Shown: one piece after another, positions 28,095-36,043 of the stretch | How positions within the stretch are numbered: the first letter of the stretch is position 1 | How the letters are laid out: each line of letters opens with the position of its first letter | NCBI RefSeq assembly: GCF_002608565.1 | Contig: NZ_LIXM01000002.1 | Location: 176,272-240,271, forward strand | Direction: 5' to 3' | DNA length: 64,000 nt | From: Vibrio sp. PID17_43 | GTDB taxonomy: Bacteria > Pseudomonadota > Gammaproteobacteria > Enterobacterales > Vibrionaceae | Notes under the pieces: model-generated | What the model was told of the DNA's origin: nothing | The model's database searches: none | Seen by the model: the letters and a program-made list of their open reading frames with translations, nothing else | Translations under genes and position numbers: made by a program

Positions 28095-29375
28095 TTAACC
28101 AATGACAAATGACATTGGTATAGTGATGATGCTCGGAAAGATGATAAACAACGTGAGCAGAGCTATGTAGGCGCCAATGAATGGAAGTACTCCTTTCACC
28201 GCCGTTGACATTGGAACTTTAGCGACACCACACACCACATTGAGTACCGTGCCTACAGGAGGCGTAATTAGGCCAATTGAACAGTTAATTACAAACAGCA
28301 GGCCAAAATACGTAGGGTCGATGCCGGCCATTTTGATAACAGGCATCAATAAAGGAACAAGAATTAGGATTGTTGGGCTTAAATCCATTACCATGCCAAC
28401 ACACAATACCAGTAGCATGATCACTGCCATAAGTAGACGTGGGCTATCAACCAGTGGGCCTAACATTTCTGCAAGTTGTTGAGGAAGCTGGGCGACGGTA
28501 ATTAGCCAAGCTGCTACCATTGCACAACCAACCAAGAACATAACCATTGCGGTCGATCTGCCAGCGTTGATTACTATTTCATAGAATTTCTTAATGGTTA
28601 GCTCGCGGTAAACAAACGTCGAAATAAAGATTGCGTATACCGCTGCAACAACTGCTGCTTCTGTTGGTGTAAAGATACCGAATCGAATACCAACAATGAT
28701 GATAATCGGTAGCAATAGTGCCCAAACACCATCTTTCAGTGCTGCACGTTTCTCTGTTTTGGTCGCTTTTGGCGATGTATCTAGATTCTCTTTTCGAACC
28801 GTCATACGCCAAACAAACATCAACGTTACCCCCATCAACACGCCGGGTACGATACCGCCAAGGAATAGGTTTTTAATTGAAATACCGCCAGCAACACCAA
28901 CTAAAATCAGTGGGATTGATGGTGGAATAACGGGTGCAATGATACCGCCTGACGCTAGTAGACCCATTGAAGGAGCTTCCGGGTATTTTGCCGCTTTCAT
29001 CATAGGGTAAAGAATACTAACCAGTGCTGCTGCGTCCGCCACTGCAGAGCCTGATAGACCGGCAAGCAGTACCGAAGTCATGATAGCTACATAGCCTAAT
29101 CCACCCTGACGGTGACCAACGTAAGTTGTTGCTAGTCGAACAATACGTTGAGATAAACCGCCCGACGCCATTACTTCACCCGCGATTAGGAAGAATGGAA
29201 TCGCAAGCAATGTAAAGCTGTCTACACCATTAATTAAAGACTGCGCAAGAATGTCTGCACTAAAGAAATCCATCTGAACCATGAGCGCCATTGAAGACAA
29301 TAGCAACGCAAACGCAACAGGAAGACCAAGTAAGATTGAGACAATCAATACCGATAAGAAAATGGCCAACGTCAT
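28095..29375 (-). CDS. yiaN: TRAP transporter, large permease (DctM family)
   Basis: Twelve-helix Na+-driven transport subunit of 426 residues. Family features are the GLPVAFALLLSS opening, AGEVMASGGLSQRIVRLA near residue 65, GLSGSAVADAAALVSILYPMM near residue 110, GGIIAPVIPPSIPLILVG near residue 145 and VGMVMDLSPTILILVPLLMPV near residue 325. It follows yiaM with a one-base overlap and precedes yiaO, the usual order. Confidence 0.93.
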   Translation of the reverse strand: MTLAIFLSVLIVSILLGLPVAFALLLSSMALMVQMDFFSADILAQSLINGVDSFTLLAIPFFLIAGEVMASGGLSQRIVRLATTYVGHRQGGLGYVAIMTSVLLAGLSGSAVADAAALVSILYPMMKAAKYPEAPSMGLLASGGIIAPVIPPSIPLILVGVAGGISIKNLFLGGIVPGVLMGVTLMFVWRMTVRKENLDTSPKATKTEKRAALKDGVWALLLPIIIIVGIRFGIFTPTEAAVVAAVYAIFISTFVYRELTIKKFYEIVINAGRSTAMVMFLVGCAMVAAWLITVAQLPQQLAEMLGPLVDSPRLLMAVIMLLVLCVGMVMDLSPTILILVPLLMPVIKMAGIDPTYFGLLFVINCSIGLITPPVGTVLNVVCGVAKVPMSTAVKGVLPFIGAYIALLTLFIIFPSIITIPMSFVIG

Positions 29376-29863
29376 TATTCGTTCTCCTCTTCTAGACTAT
29401 CTAACTGCCAATCCGGCTTGAAGATGCGCACAAAAGCAATCACCCCCATCAATGCACCAGAAACAACACCAGCTAGATAAAATAATGCTGAAGGAAGCCC
29501 TGTAAGTTGAGAAATATCTGACCAGTTAGACATCATTTGACGGTAAGAACCTACATAGAGCATGCCAACAGAAATCAGTACAACCACCCAACAAATACGT
29601 CTTAGTACAGGTACTGCTTTCGGGAATAATCGTTCAGAAAACTCCGACACAGCAAGGTGTTCACCACGGCGCAGCACCACTGCTGCACCGAGCATTACTA
29701 CCCATACAAGACCAAGGCGAGATAGTTCTACTGAGGGACGAAGGCCAGAAGAAAAGCCATAGCGCAACACCACGTTGGTGAACACCAGCACGATCATGCA
29801 AGTCAAAATGATTGCCATCATCACATCTATGCTTTTCCAAATACTCTTTAGCACACTTTGCAT
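29375..29863 (-). CDS. yiaM: TRAP transporter, small permease (DctQ family)
   Basis: Four-helix membrane subunit of 162 residues (E. coli YiaM 157). It shows the DctQ pattern VFTNVVLRYGFSSGLRPSVELSRLGLVWVVMLGAAVVLRRGEHL in its first half, given here by RYGF and RRGEHLAVSEF as key elements. It lies 24 bases after yiaK and overlaps yiaN by one base. It forms a complex with YiaN, with YiaO delivering substrate. Confidence 0.92.
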   Translation of the reverse strand: MQSVLKSIWKSIDVMMAIILTCMIVLVFTNVVLRYGFSSGLRPSVELSRLGLVWVVMLGAAVVLRRGEHLAVSEFSERLFPKAVPVLRRICWVVVLISVGMLYVGSYRQMMSNWSDISQLTGLPSALFYLAGVVSGALMGVIAFVRIFKPDWQLDSLEEENE

Positions 29864-29887
29864 AAAGCTTTCCCCACCTATGGTAAA

Positions 29888-30889
29888 TTACAGAGACGTA
29901 ATTTGTTCCCAGATACCGTCATTAATTTCGATACCACCGGCTGCTTCATGTTTATCAATGAAGTTTTGGATTTCAGAACCTGCAATCATTACTGAACCTG
30001 ATTCAGCAGGCTCAGAAGCAAGTACGTAATCACGAATGCGCTTCATCTCTTTTGCGTATTGGCCTTCATCCATTGTCTTGCTTAGGTCGATAGCGATTAG
30101 GAATTGAGATACACCAAACTCACCACCCATATCTTCAGTGAGAGCGGGTACTGAGTTACCACCAGTGATGGCTGTAAGCATCATGTCGAGTACGATTGCC
30201 ATCGAAGAACCTTTCCAGAACCCCATAGGCAGTAGACGCTTGTTTTCCCATAGAACATGTGGGTCTTTGGTTAGCTCACCGTTGTTGTCAAAACCACCAA
30301 CAACCGGAAGCTCTTTATCTGCTAATACAAAGTTTTGTAGTTGCCCGTATGAGAACTGGCTCATTGAGCAGTCAACAACTACTGGTGGCTCGCCTGCAAT
30401 TGCCATAATTAGCGGGTTTGAGCCAATGCGGTGATCCTTGCCACCCCACGCAGGCATAACTGCAATTGAGTTAGTAGATGCAATACCAGCAAAACCTTCA
30501 CGTGCCATTTTTAGGACATAAGCCCCACCTCGCATCCAGTGGTTTGAGTTACGCATACCCACCATGCCGATGCCGTAGTCACTTGCTAGCTCCATTGCAC
30601 GCTCAGCACAGATAAGACCATTTAGAACACCTGGCCCAAAGTTGCAGTCCCACTGTTCAAGTGCGCCCATGCGGTTCACACACTCAGGTTCCGCATTAAG
30701 TTTGATTTGCCCCTTATCGACTTGATCTATGAAAACAGGAAAGCGATTAATGCCATGTGAATAAGTACCTTCATTCGCCATCTCTACAAAGCCAGCAGCA
30801 AGTTTAGTTGCCATTTCAGCTTTCATTTCACGGGCTAGTAAGATGCGTTCGTATTCTTGTTGTAGTTTTTCAATTGATACTAGAGGCAT
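29888..30889 (-). CDS. yiaK: 2,3-diketo-L-gulonate reductase
   Basis: NADH-dependent reductase giving 3-keto-L-gulonate, first intracellular step of the pathway. It belongs to the malate/L-lactate dehydrogenase (LDH2/MDH2) family. Recognisable parts: ANEGTYSHGINRFPVFID with the catalytic His near residue 45, MVGMRNSNHWMRGG near residue 115, GSNPLIMAIAG and VVVDCSMSQFSYGQL. The ATG at 30889 (MPLVSIE) has GGAG 7 nt upstream and gives 333 residues (E. coli 332). The longer frame would run through the operator. Confidence 0.93.
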   Translation of the reverse strand: MPLVSIEKLQQEYERILLAREMKAEMATKLAAGFVEMANEGTYSHGINRFPVFIDQVDKGQIKLNAEPECVNRMGALEQWDCNFGPGVLNGLICAERAMELASDYGIGMVGMRNSNHWMRGGAYVLKMAREGFAGIASTNSIAVMPAWGGKDHRIGSNPLIMAIAGEPPVVVDCSMSQFSYGQLQNFVLADKELPVVGGFDNNGELTKDPHVLWENKRLLPMGFWKGSSMAIVLDMMLTAITGGNSVPALTEDMGGEFGVSQFLIAIDLSKTMDEGQYAKEMKRIRDYVLASEPAESGSVMIAGSEIQNFIDKHEAAGGIEINDGIWEQITSL

Positions 30890-30908
30890 TGCCTTTCTCC
30901 AAAGATTA

Positions 30909-30931
30909 TTAATTCCGCCATACGGAATTAA
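30909..30931 (-). promoter_or_regulatory. Operator palindrome O1 upstream of yiaK (IclR-type)
   Basis: Perfect 9-bp arms TTAATTCCG / CGGAATTAA with a 5-nt spacer, 20 bases before the yiaK start. It shares the core ATTCCG-N5-CGGAAT with sites at 31149 and 31180. The position in the leader would suit repression by the operon's own IclR protein. Confidence 0.7.
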
Positions 30932-31041
30932 TAATTGCTTCAATTCCATTTTTTGTCATTATTTCTTACCAAGAAGTTTGACACCATACAAACTTTAATC
31001 ATAAGTGTATGTTTTTAATAGCATTTTTAGAGAAGGTACAA

Positions 31042-31061
31042 ATTGTGACCACAAACGCAAA
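31042..31061 (-). promoter_or_regulatory. Possible CRP site upstream of yiaK
   Basis: TGTGA at 31044-31048, six bases, then ACGCA (3 of 5 matches to TCACA). Only one half-site is good. E. coli yiaK is CRP-activated, which makes the site plausible but not secure. Confidence 0.3.
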
Positions 31062-31148
31062 GTTATTATAATGCGAAACAAAATAAGCACGATTTTTGAA
31101 CAAATTCACAGATATAATATTGGAAACTTTGTATTTGAGCCCAGAGAG

Positions 31149-31196
31149 ATTCCGTAATACGAAATATAATTGAGATCTTAATTCGCAATACGGAAC
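31149..31196 (-). promoter_or_regulatory. Operator palindromes O2 and O3 upstream of yiaK
   Basis: ATTCCGTAATACGAAAT at 31149-31165 and AATTCGCAATACGGAAC at 31180-31196 each differ from the symmetrical ATTCCG-N5-CGGAAT in one arm. A weaker ATTTCG half-site follows at 31201. The 31-base centre-to-centre spacing puts O2 and O3 close to the same face of the helix (about three turns). Together with O1 about 240 bases away they could support looping. Confidence 0.62.
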
Positions 31197-31297
31197 AAAA
31201 ATTTCGTAATTACTAATTTAAAAGACTTAAAAAACCTATCGTATACTTCGGATCAGACCGATTAGTCATTTCCGCTGTTTTTCATTCGTCACACCAT

Positions 31298-31500
31298 GAC
31301 CCGTTGGTTACGCGCTTATGGCTGCGGGTCAGTGGAGCACCACAGTGCTGGGGCATCGTCCTGATAAAGCGACGCTGCCCCAATCGCAACCGCTTAGTTT
31401 CCTGCCATGATGGCCGCCCATAACGTTCTTGAGCGCATTTTACGCGGGCTACAGGGTCGTGAGGGCCTGCGTTTAGAACGCTTCACGTGGTGAGTGTCAT
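31298..31500. other. GC-rich hairpin-rich segment, unassigned
   Basis: This stretch is clearly richer in G+C than the AT-rich sequence on both sides. It carries GACCCG/CGGGTC (31298-31330), AGCAC/GTGCT (31337-31349) and a 12-bp one-mismatch stem TGGGGCA-CGTC / GACG-TGCCCCA (31349-31382). No frame is open across it and I recognise no protein or RNA family. It could be a relic of a mobile element or a structured RNA. Confidence 0.4.
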
Positions 31501-31699
31501 GCGTACCAGAACGTAAACGTTTCTCGCTTAATCGACAGTCCTTTATTTTTGCTATACTGATTTACTGCCGATATTGTGATTGGTTTGAGAATTGATGCCC
31601 CCGGAAATAGGTGATCATCATAGATATTCATCAACCTTTCCAACATTGGTTTTATATGTTTAGGAATGGGCCTGCGGATAGGATTGGCTGTTTTGCTAA

Positions 31700-32049
31700 G
31701 TTCTGGTTCAACTGTCTAGATATCATTGGCCACATCGAAATGTCTTCGTTTAGACGTACCGAGTTCTTAAAATTGATTCCCCCCCGAAAGTGCAATCTCG
31801 GGATATCTTCCCTCTTCTCTCAACTCAAGCATCCTTTTATGGATTTGCCTTGCATTTTAAAGAGTGATTATCGGATACTTGCCAATACGAATACGTTTTT
31901 TTTGCCGTTAAATCTGCAACGATATTGAAATGTGATGTTTGCTTTGGCGATATTTTCGCAATCAGTCCCTCACCGTCATTCAGTTCTGCTGGGCCGTCAT
32001 ATTCACTTAACTTCGCAATAGCTTTTAACTGGTTGTCTGTGATACTCAA
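31700..32049 (-). pseudogene. Broken tyrosine-recombinase (island integrase) gene
   Basis: The 70-residue frame at 31837-32049 starts MSITDNQLKAIAKL and contains ELNDGEGLIAKISPK. This matches the arm-binding N-terminal domain of P4-type integrases (LTD...IK...K, LSDGGGLYL-V-P). The expected next element, resembling AR-IHKRMLELREEG, appears in another frame about 31770-31840, and the rest is scrambled by stops. No catalytic R-H-R-Y domain remains. I infer a dead integrase from a lost genomic island. Confidence 0.55.
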
Positions 32050-32066
32050 GGTACCCCCTTAGATTT

Positions 32067-32107
32067 GGACGCAGCATTCACAAAAATCGGACGCACATTT
32101 GGACGCA
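32067..32107. repeat. Three GGACGCA direct repeats beside the dead integrase
   Basis: GGACGCA at 32067-32073, 32089-32095 and 32101-32107; the first and third share the longer TTTGGACGCA. Spacing is 22 and 12 bases. Short direct repeats upstream of an integrase could be arm-type binding sites or part of an attachment region; this is inference. Confidence 0.45.
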
Positions 32108-32228
32108 AATGAAAATGTAAAACACTTCAAAACAATAAAAGCCCAGTAAAAAAACAGTACATAAGGCAACGCTAATCTACTGATAAAAAAGGACTATTTT
32201 GAAGAATAACGAACAAAAAGTGAAAACT

Positions 32229-33650
32229 ATGAACAATTCAGAACAACCGACATTCTTCTTCTTTGACTATGAGACTTGGGGAACCAACCCTGCCAAAGAT
32301 CGTCCAAGTCAGTTCGCTGGCGTTCGTACCGACGAAAACTTTAATATCATCGGCGAACCGCTCGTGATGTATTGTCGACCACCTGCTGATTATCTCCCTT
32401 CACCAGAAGCAGCGCTAATTACGGGAATTACACCACAAAAAGCCATGCAAGAAGGCCTTCCCGAGCCTGAGTTTATTGCCAAAATTCACGCAGAACTTGC
32501 AAAGCCGAATACGACCAGTCTGGGCTATAACAGTATCCGCTTCGATGATGAGGTGACTCGCTATACCTGTTACCGCAATTTTATTGATCCGTATGCATGG
32601 AGTTGGCAAAACGGTAACTCTCGTTGGGATATGCTTGATGTGATGCGTGCATGTCATGCATTACGCCCTGAAGGTATTGAGTGGCCGGAAAACGATGAAG
32701 GGTTCATTAGTTTTAAACTTGAGCACCTATCTGTAGCCAATGGCATTGAACACAGCAACGCTCACGATGCAATGGCAGACGTGATTGCGACGATTGAAAT
32801 GACCAAGAAGATCAAAGCGGCACAACCTAAGCTGTTTGATTACTTCCTCTCTATGCGTAATAAACGTAAACTGAATGAGTTGGTCGACATCGTAAACATG
32901 ACGCCATTGATGCACGTTTCAGGCATGCTTGGACGCGAGTGTCAGTACACCAGTTGGATTGTTCCGGTGGCTTGGCACCCAACCAACAACAACGCTGTGA
33001 TTACCATCGACCTCGCGAAAGATCCACAGCCAATACTTGAGCTTTCGGCCGAAGAGTTACACGAACGTCTTTACACCAAACGCAGTGAGTTAGGTGATTT
33101 GCTGCCGGTACCGGTCAAACTTGTGCACCTGAATAAATGCCCGATCCTTGCTCCAGCCAAGACGTTAACCGCGGAAAATGCAGAATCGATCGGTATTGAT
33201 CGTCAGCAGTGTTTAAACAATCTTGCACTGCTTCGTCAGCACCCAGAAATTCGTGAAAAACTCATTAGTCTATTTGCGACTGAACGTGCATTCGATAAGA
33301 GCGATGACGTGGATACGCAGTTGTACGATGGATTCTTCTCCCCTGCAGATCGCGCGGCCATGGACATTATTCGCGAAACCGATCCAAATAACCTTGCCGC
33401 GTTGAATATCGAGTTTGACGATAAACGCATCAAGCCGCTGTTATTCCGCTATCGTGCACGCCATTACTCAAACACGCTAGATGAACAAGAGCAAAGATGC
33501 TGGGCACAACATTGCCGTGAGGTGTTTGAAAGTCAAATTGAAGAGTACATGCTGAATTTAGAAAACTTAGTTCACGAACATGAAAGTGATGAAAAAAAGA
33601 TAGCGATACTAAAATCTGTGTATCGCTATATAGAGAGTTTAGCCTCATAA
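32229..33650 (+). CDS. sbcB: Exodeoxyribonuclease I
   Basis: Single-strand 3'-5' DNA exonuclease in recombination and mismatch repair. DEDD residues are visible: FFFFDYETWGTNP (D, E) near residue 10, SIRFDDEVTR near residue 106 and HSNAHDAMADV near residue 178. The SH3-like and C-terminal helical domains follow, ending in the expected Glu/Leu-rich region. The ATG at 32229 gives 473 residues, as in E. coli (475). An in-frame TTG at 32199 has a better ribosome binding site (AAAAAAGGA), so ten extra residues are possible. Confidence 0.95.
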   Translation: MNNSEQPTFFFFDYETWGTNPAKDRPSQFAGVRTDENFNIIGEPLVMYCRPPADYLPSPEAALITGITPQKAMQEGLPEPEFIAKIHAELAKPNTTSLGYNSIRFDDEVTRYTCYRNFIDPYAWSWQNGNSRWDMLDVMRACHALRPEGIEWPENDEGFISFKLEHLSVANGIEHSNAHDAMADVIATIEMTKKIKAAQPKLFDYFLSMRNKRKLNELVDIVNMTPLMHVSGMLGRECQYTSWIVPVAWHPTNNNAVITIDLAKDPQPILELSAEELHERLYTKRSELGDLLPVPVKLVHLNKCPILAPAKTLTAENAESIGIDRQQCLNNLALLRQHPEIREKLISLFATERAFDKSDDVDTQLYDGFFSPADRAAMDIIRETDPNNLAALNIEFDDKRIKPLLFRYRARHYSNTLDEQEQRCWAQHCREVFESQIEEYMLNLENLVHEHESDEKKIAILKSVYRYIESLAS

Positions 33651-33667
33651 CTTTCTCCTTAATTCCA

Positions 33668-33694
33668 GCGCACCTTCGGGTGTGCTTGTTGTTT
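33668..33694 (+). terminator. sbcB terminator
   Basis: GCGCACC, TTCG loop, GGTGTGC, followed by a TTGTTGTTTT stretch. It overlaps the longest open frame of the next gene, arguing for the later start of that gene. Confidence 0.7.
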
Positions 33695-33708
33695 TATATG
33701 CCAACAAA

Positions 33709-34083
33709 ATGAAAAAAGAACGATTATTACAACTGGTCCATGTTTTTATTTCCCTCGCATTGATCATGGGTGCACTCGGTATCGGTAACACGATTCAAAA
33801 ATACACAGCCATCTCAGTTCCTGGCAGCGTGATTGGCATGCTTGTGCTGTTTCTGTCTATGGTCTTGGGTATCATAAAAGTGGAATGGGTTAAGCTAGGG
33901 GCGACACTCTTTATTCGCTACATGATCTTACTATTTGTTCCAATCAGTGTGGGTCTTATGCAGCACTTCGACATGCTCATTGCAAACGCTCTACCTGTTT
34001 TGGCAAGTGCCGTCGGGGGATCACTGATCGTATTAGTTAGCCTTGCATGGTTCCTTAATTACCTGCTCAAGGAGAAAAACTGA
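33709..34083 (+). CDS. yohJ: CidA/LrgA (YohJ)-family membrane protein
   Basis: Small holin-like inner-membrane protein with four predicted helices. The SVPGSVIGMLVLFLSMVLG element near residue 35 and LFVPISVGLMQHFDML near residue 75 are typical. The ATG at 33709 (MKKERLLQ) gives 124 residues; the longer frame from 33682 would begin inside the sbcB terminator. Coupled to the LrgB-type gene two bases downstream, and upstream of cdd, as yohJ-yohK-cdd in E. coli. Roles in pyruvate or small-metabolite transport have been proposed for relatives. Confidence 0.87.
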   Translation: MKKERLLQLVHVFISLALIMGALGIGNTIQKYTAISVPGSVIGMLVLFLSMVLGIIKVEWVKLGATLFIRYMILLFVPISVGLMQHFDMLIANALPVLASAVGGSLIVLVSLAWFLNYLLKEKN

Positions 34084-34084
34084 T

Positions 34085-34762
34085 ATGTGGTTAATTGTCA
34101 CGATTGTTGTGTTTCTCGCCGCTCGCCAAATTTCGATTAAGCTGAACAACCCAATAGCAAACCCGCTTTTGATCAGTATTTCCGTACTGATTCCACTGTT
34201 AACTTACTTAAAAGTGCCATTTGAAACTTACTATGCTGATAATCAATGGCTCAGCTTTTTACTTCAACCGGCAGTCGTTGCGCTTGCCTATCCTCTGTAT
34301 GAGCAGCTACCACAGATCAAAGCCAATTGGCGCATTATTGCCTTGGCTTGCACTTTAGGCAGCGTCATGTCGATGCTTACAGCAACGCTTATCGCGGTCG
34401 CTTTCAAAGCCGACATCAGTCTCATCGCAAGCCTGATAGGCAAGTCCGTTACGACACCGATTGCAATGGAGATCTCCAGCTCCCTTGGCGGAGAAGCGGC
34501 AGTCGCGGCAATTCTGGTTCTGATTGTTGGCTTGTTTGGGGCTATTTTGGCTTACCCTATCTTCAACATCATCGGCATTAAGCACCCCATCGCACGTGGG
34601 TTAACAATGGGTACCGTTTCCCATGCTTTAGGTACGGCAACATGTGCGGAGAAACAACCTGGCGATGCAGCATTTTCTTCTTTAGCGTTAGTGCTGTGCG
34701 GCATTATTACTTCAATATTAGCACCAAGCTTCTTTGCTCTCGCGGTTTGGTTGTATCAATAA
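34085..34762 (+). CDS. yohK: CidB/LrgB (YohK)-family membrane protein
   Basis: Partner of the LrgA-type protein, with about seven membrane helices and 225 residues (E. coli YohK 231). Features: FLLQPAVVALAYPLYEQLPQIKANW and the conserved SLIGKSVTTPIAMEIS followed by HPIARGLTMGTVSHALGTA. The ATG at 34085 is preceded by AAGGAG, which lies inside the end of the yohJ gene. A terminator follows, so cdd is transcribed separately although it is adjacent. Confidence 0.9.
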   Translation: MWLIVTIVVFLAARQISIKLNNPIANPLLISISVLIPLLTYLKVPFETYYADNQWLSFLLQPAVVALAYPLYEQLPQIKANWRIIALACTLGSVMSMLTATLIAVAFKADISLIASLIGKSVTTPIAMEISSSLGGEAAVAAILVLIVGLFGAILAYPIFNIIGIKHPIARGLTMGTVSHALGTATCAEKQPGDAAFSSLALVLCGIITSILAPSFFALAVWLYQ

Positions 34763-34770
34763 CCCTCCGA

Positions 34771-34798
34771 GGCTTGCCAACGAAGGGCAAGCCTTTTT
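34771..34798 (+). terminator. Terminator after the lrgAB-type operon
   Basis: GGCTTGCC / GGCAAGCC 8-bp stem with T5 run, 8 bases after the stop codon. Confidence 0.9.
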
Positions 34799-35010
34799 AC
34801 TCGCGTATCAAACTCGCAATATGAAAAAGCGTTGATATAGTTATTTATGAGGCAAAGGTAACATTATCACTTAATGCAATCGAATACATGTGTGAGCTCA
34901 CCCAAGCAATGAAATGAAATGGGTTATTGCACACACGAACATGATCTGGAGCACGGATTGTTTCCCTATTTCGCATAGAATAACTGTCCATGCAATAACA
35001 AGGATTCAAC

Positions 35011-35898
35011 ATGAAAAGTCGCATTGAACAGGCGCTAGCAAGCGCTCCCGAAGCACTTTCAAAACATCTTGCTCCTATCGTCCAAGCTGACGATTTTGAT
35101 GCCACTCTTTCTGAACAGCAATTTGAACAGCTGCTTACCGCTACAGGTCTAGCAGATAAAGAGCTTCGTGTTGCTCTGCTTCCTTTTGCCGCCGCATACT
35201 CTTATGCTCCAATTTCTGAATTCTATGTAGGTGCAATCGTTCGTGGTCTTTCCGGTCGCTTGTACTTCGGCGCAAACATGGAATTCTTTGGTGTTCAGCT
35301 AGGTCAAACCGTTCATGCCGAGCAATCGGCAATCAGCCATGCTTGGATGAAGGGCGAACGTGGCGTGAAAGACATCACCATTAACTTCAGTCCTTGTGGT
35401 CATTGTCGCCAGTTCATGAATGAACTATCGACCGCTAGTGAACTAAAAGTTCAGCTACCTGAACGTGAAGAAAAGTCACTGCATGAGTATTTACCAGAAG
35501 CATTTGGCCCAGCAGACCTAGGCGTCGAGTCTGGCTTAATGGCAGAGATGAAACATCAGTTCGCTTGTGATGAAGACGATGCACTGATTCAAAAAGCCGT
35601 TAATGCAATGAACATGAGCCACGCACCATACACAAACAATCTCAGTGGTTTAGCTCTAGAAATGACCGATGGACGCGTGTTCCAAGGTTCATACGCAGAG
35701 AATGCCGCCTTCAACCCAAGCCTCCCACCGTTACAAGTGGCTCTTATCCAAATATTGCTGGCCGGTGGAGAATTCGAGAATATTAAAGCCGCCGCATTAG
35801 TAGAAAACTCACAAGGTAAGATTAGTCACCTCGCTTGTACACAATCAACGCTAGAAGCGATTAACCCTGATATTCCTGTCAGTTTCGTAAACCTGTAA
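35011..35898 (+). CDS. cdd: Cytidine deaminase
   Basis: Deaminates cytidine and deoxycytidine to uridine forms in nucleoside salvage. Two-domain, homodimeric type of 295 residues, the E. coli kind (294). Zinc ligands and catalytic residues are H102 and E104 in [10 protein letters not shown] and C129, C132 in SPCGHCRQ; the C-terminal domain repeats the fold without zinc. The ATG follows AAGGATTC. Upstream, AATGCAAT at 34874 and a GTGAGCTCAC palindrome at 34892-34901 might be CytR/CRP-type control, but matches are imperfect. Confidence 0.96.
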   Translation: MKSRIEQALASAPEALSKHLAPIVQADDFDATLSEQQFEQLLTATGLADKELRVALLPFAAAYSYAPISEFYVGAIVRGLSGRLYFGANMEFFGVQLGQTVHAEQSAISHAWMKGERGVKDITINFSPCGHCRQFMNELSTASELKVQLPEREEKSLHEYLPEAFGPADLGVESGLMAEMKHQFACDEDDALIQKAVNAMNMSHAPYTNNLSGLALEMTDGRVFQGSYAENAAFNPSLPPLQVALIQILLAGGEFENIKAAALVENSQGKISHLACTQSTLEAINPDIPVSFVNL

Positions 35899-35918
35899 TT
35901 ACATTGAGTGCATCAGGA

Positions 35919-35945
35919 AAGCTCTACAACCGTAGAGCTTTTTTT
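35919..35945 (+). terminator. cdd terminator
   Basis: AAGCTCTAC / GTAGAGCTT 9-bp stem, AACC loop, T7 run. Confidence 0.92.
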
Positions 35946-35960
35946 ATTGTAAAAAATCAC

Positions 35961-35976
35961 ACGCAAACGTTTGCTT
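35961..35976 (+). promoter_or_regulatory. PurR operator (PUR box) upstream of purT
   Basis: ACGCAAACGTTTGCTT matches the PurR consensus ACGCAAACGTTTTCGT with a central CAAACGTTTG palindrome. It lies 67 bases before the purT start. Confidence 0.85.
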
Positions 35977-36043
35977 GGTCGTAAAAATTCAGTATGATCC
36001 CCTGCAATTTCTGTTTCATCACTTTATTTTGTAAGGGAACACT

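Noticed and set aside
31611..31928. 105-residue plus-strand frame over the integrase remnant
   Set aside because: The minus strand carries the integrase similarity; the plus frame has no ribosome binding site and an arbitrary composition.
34892..34901. GTGAGCTCAC palindrome as a CRP site upstream of cdd
   Set aside because: The half-sites are not separated by the six bases CRP needs; noted only as a possible operator for another protein.
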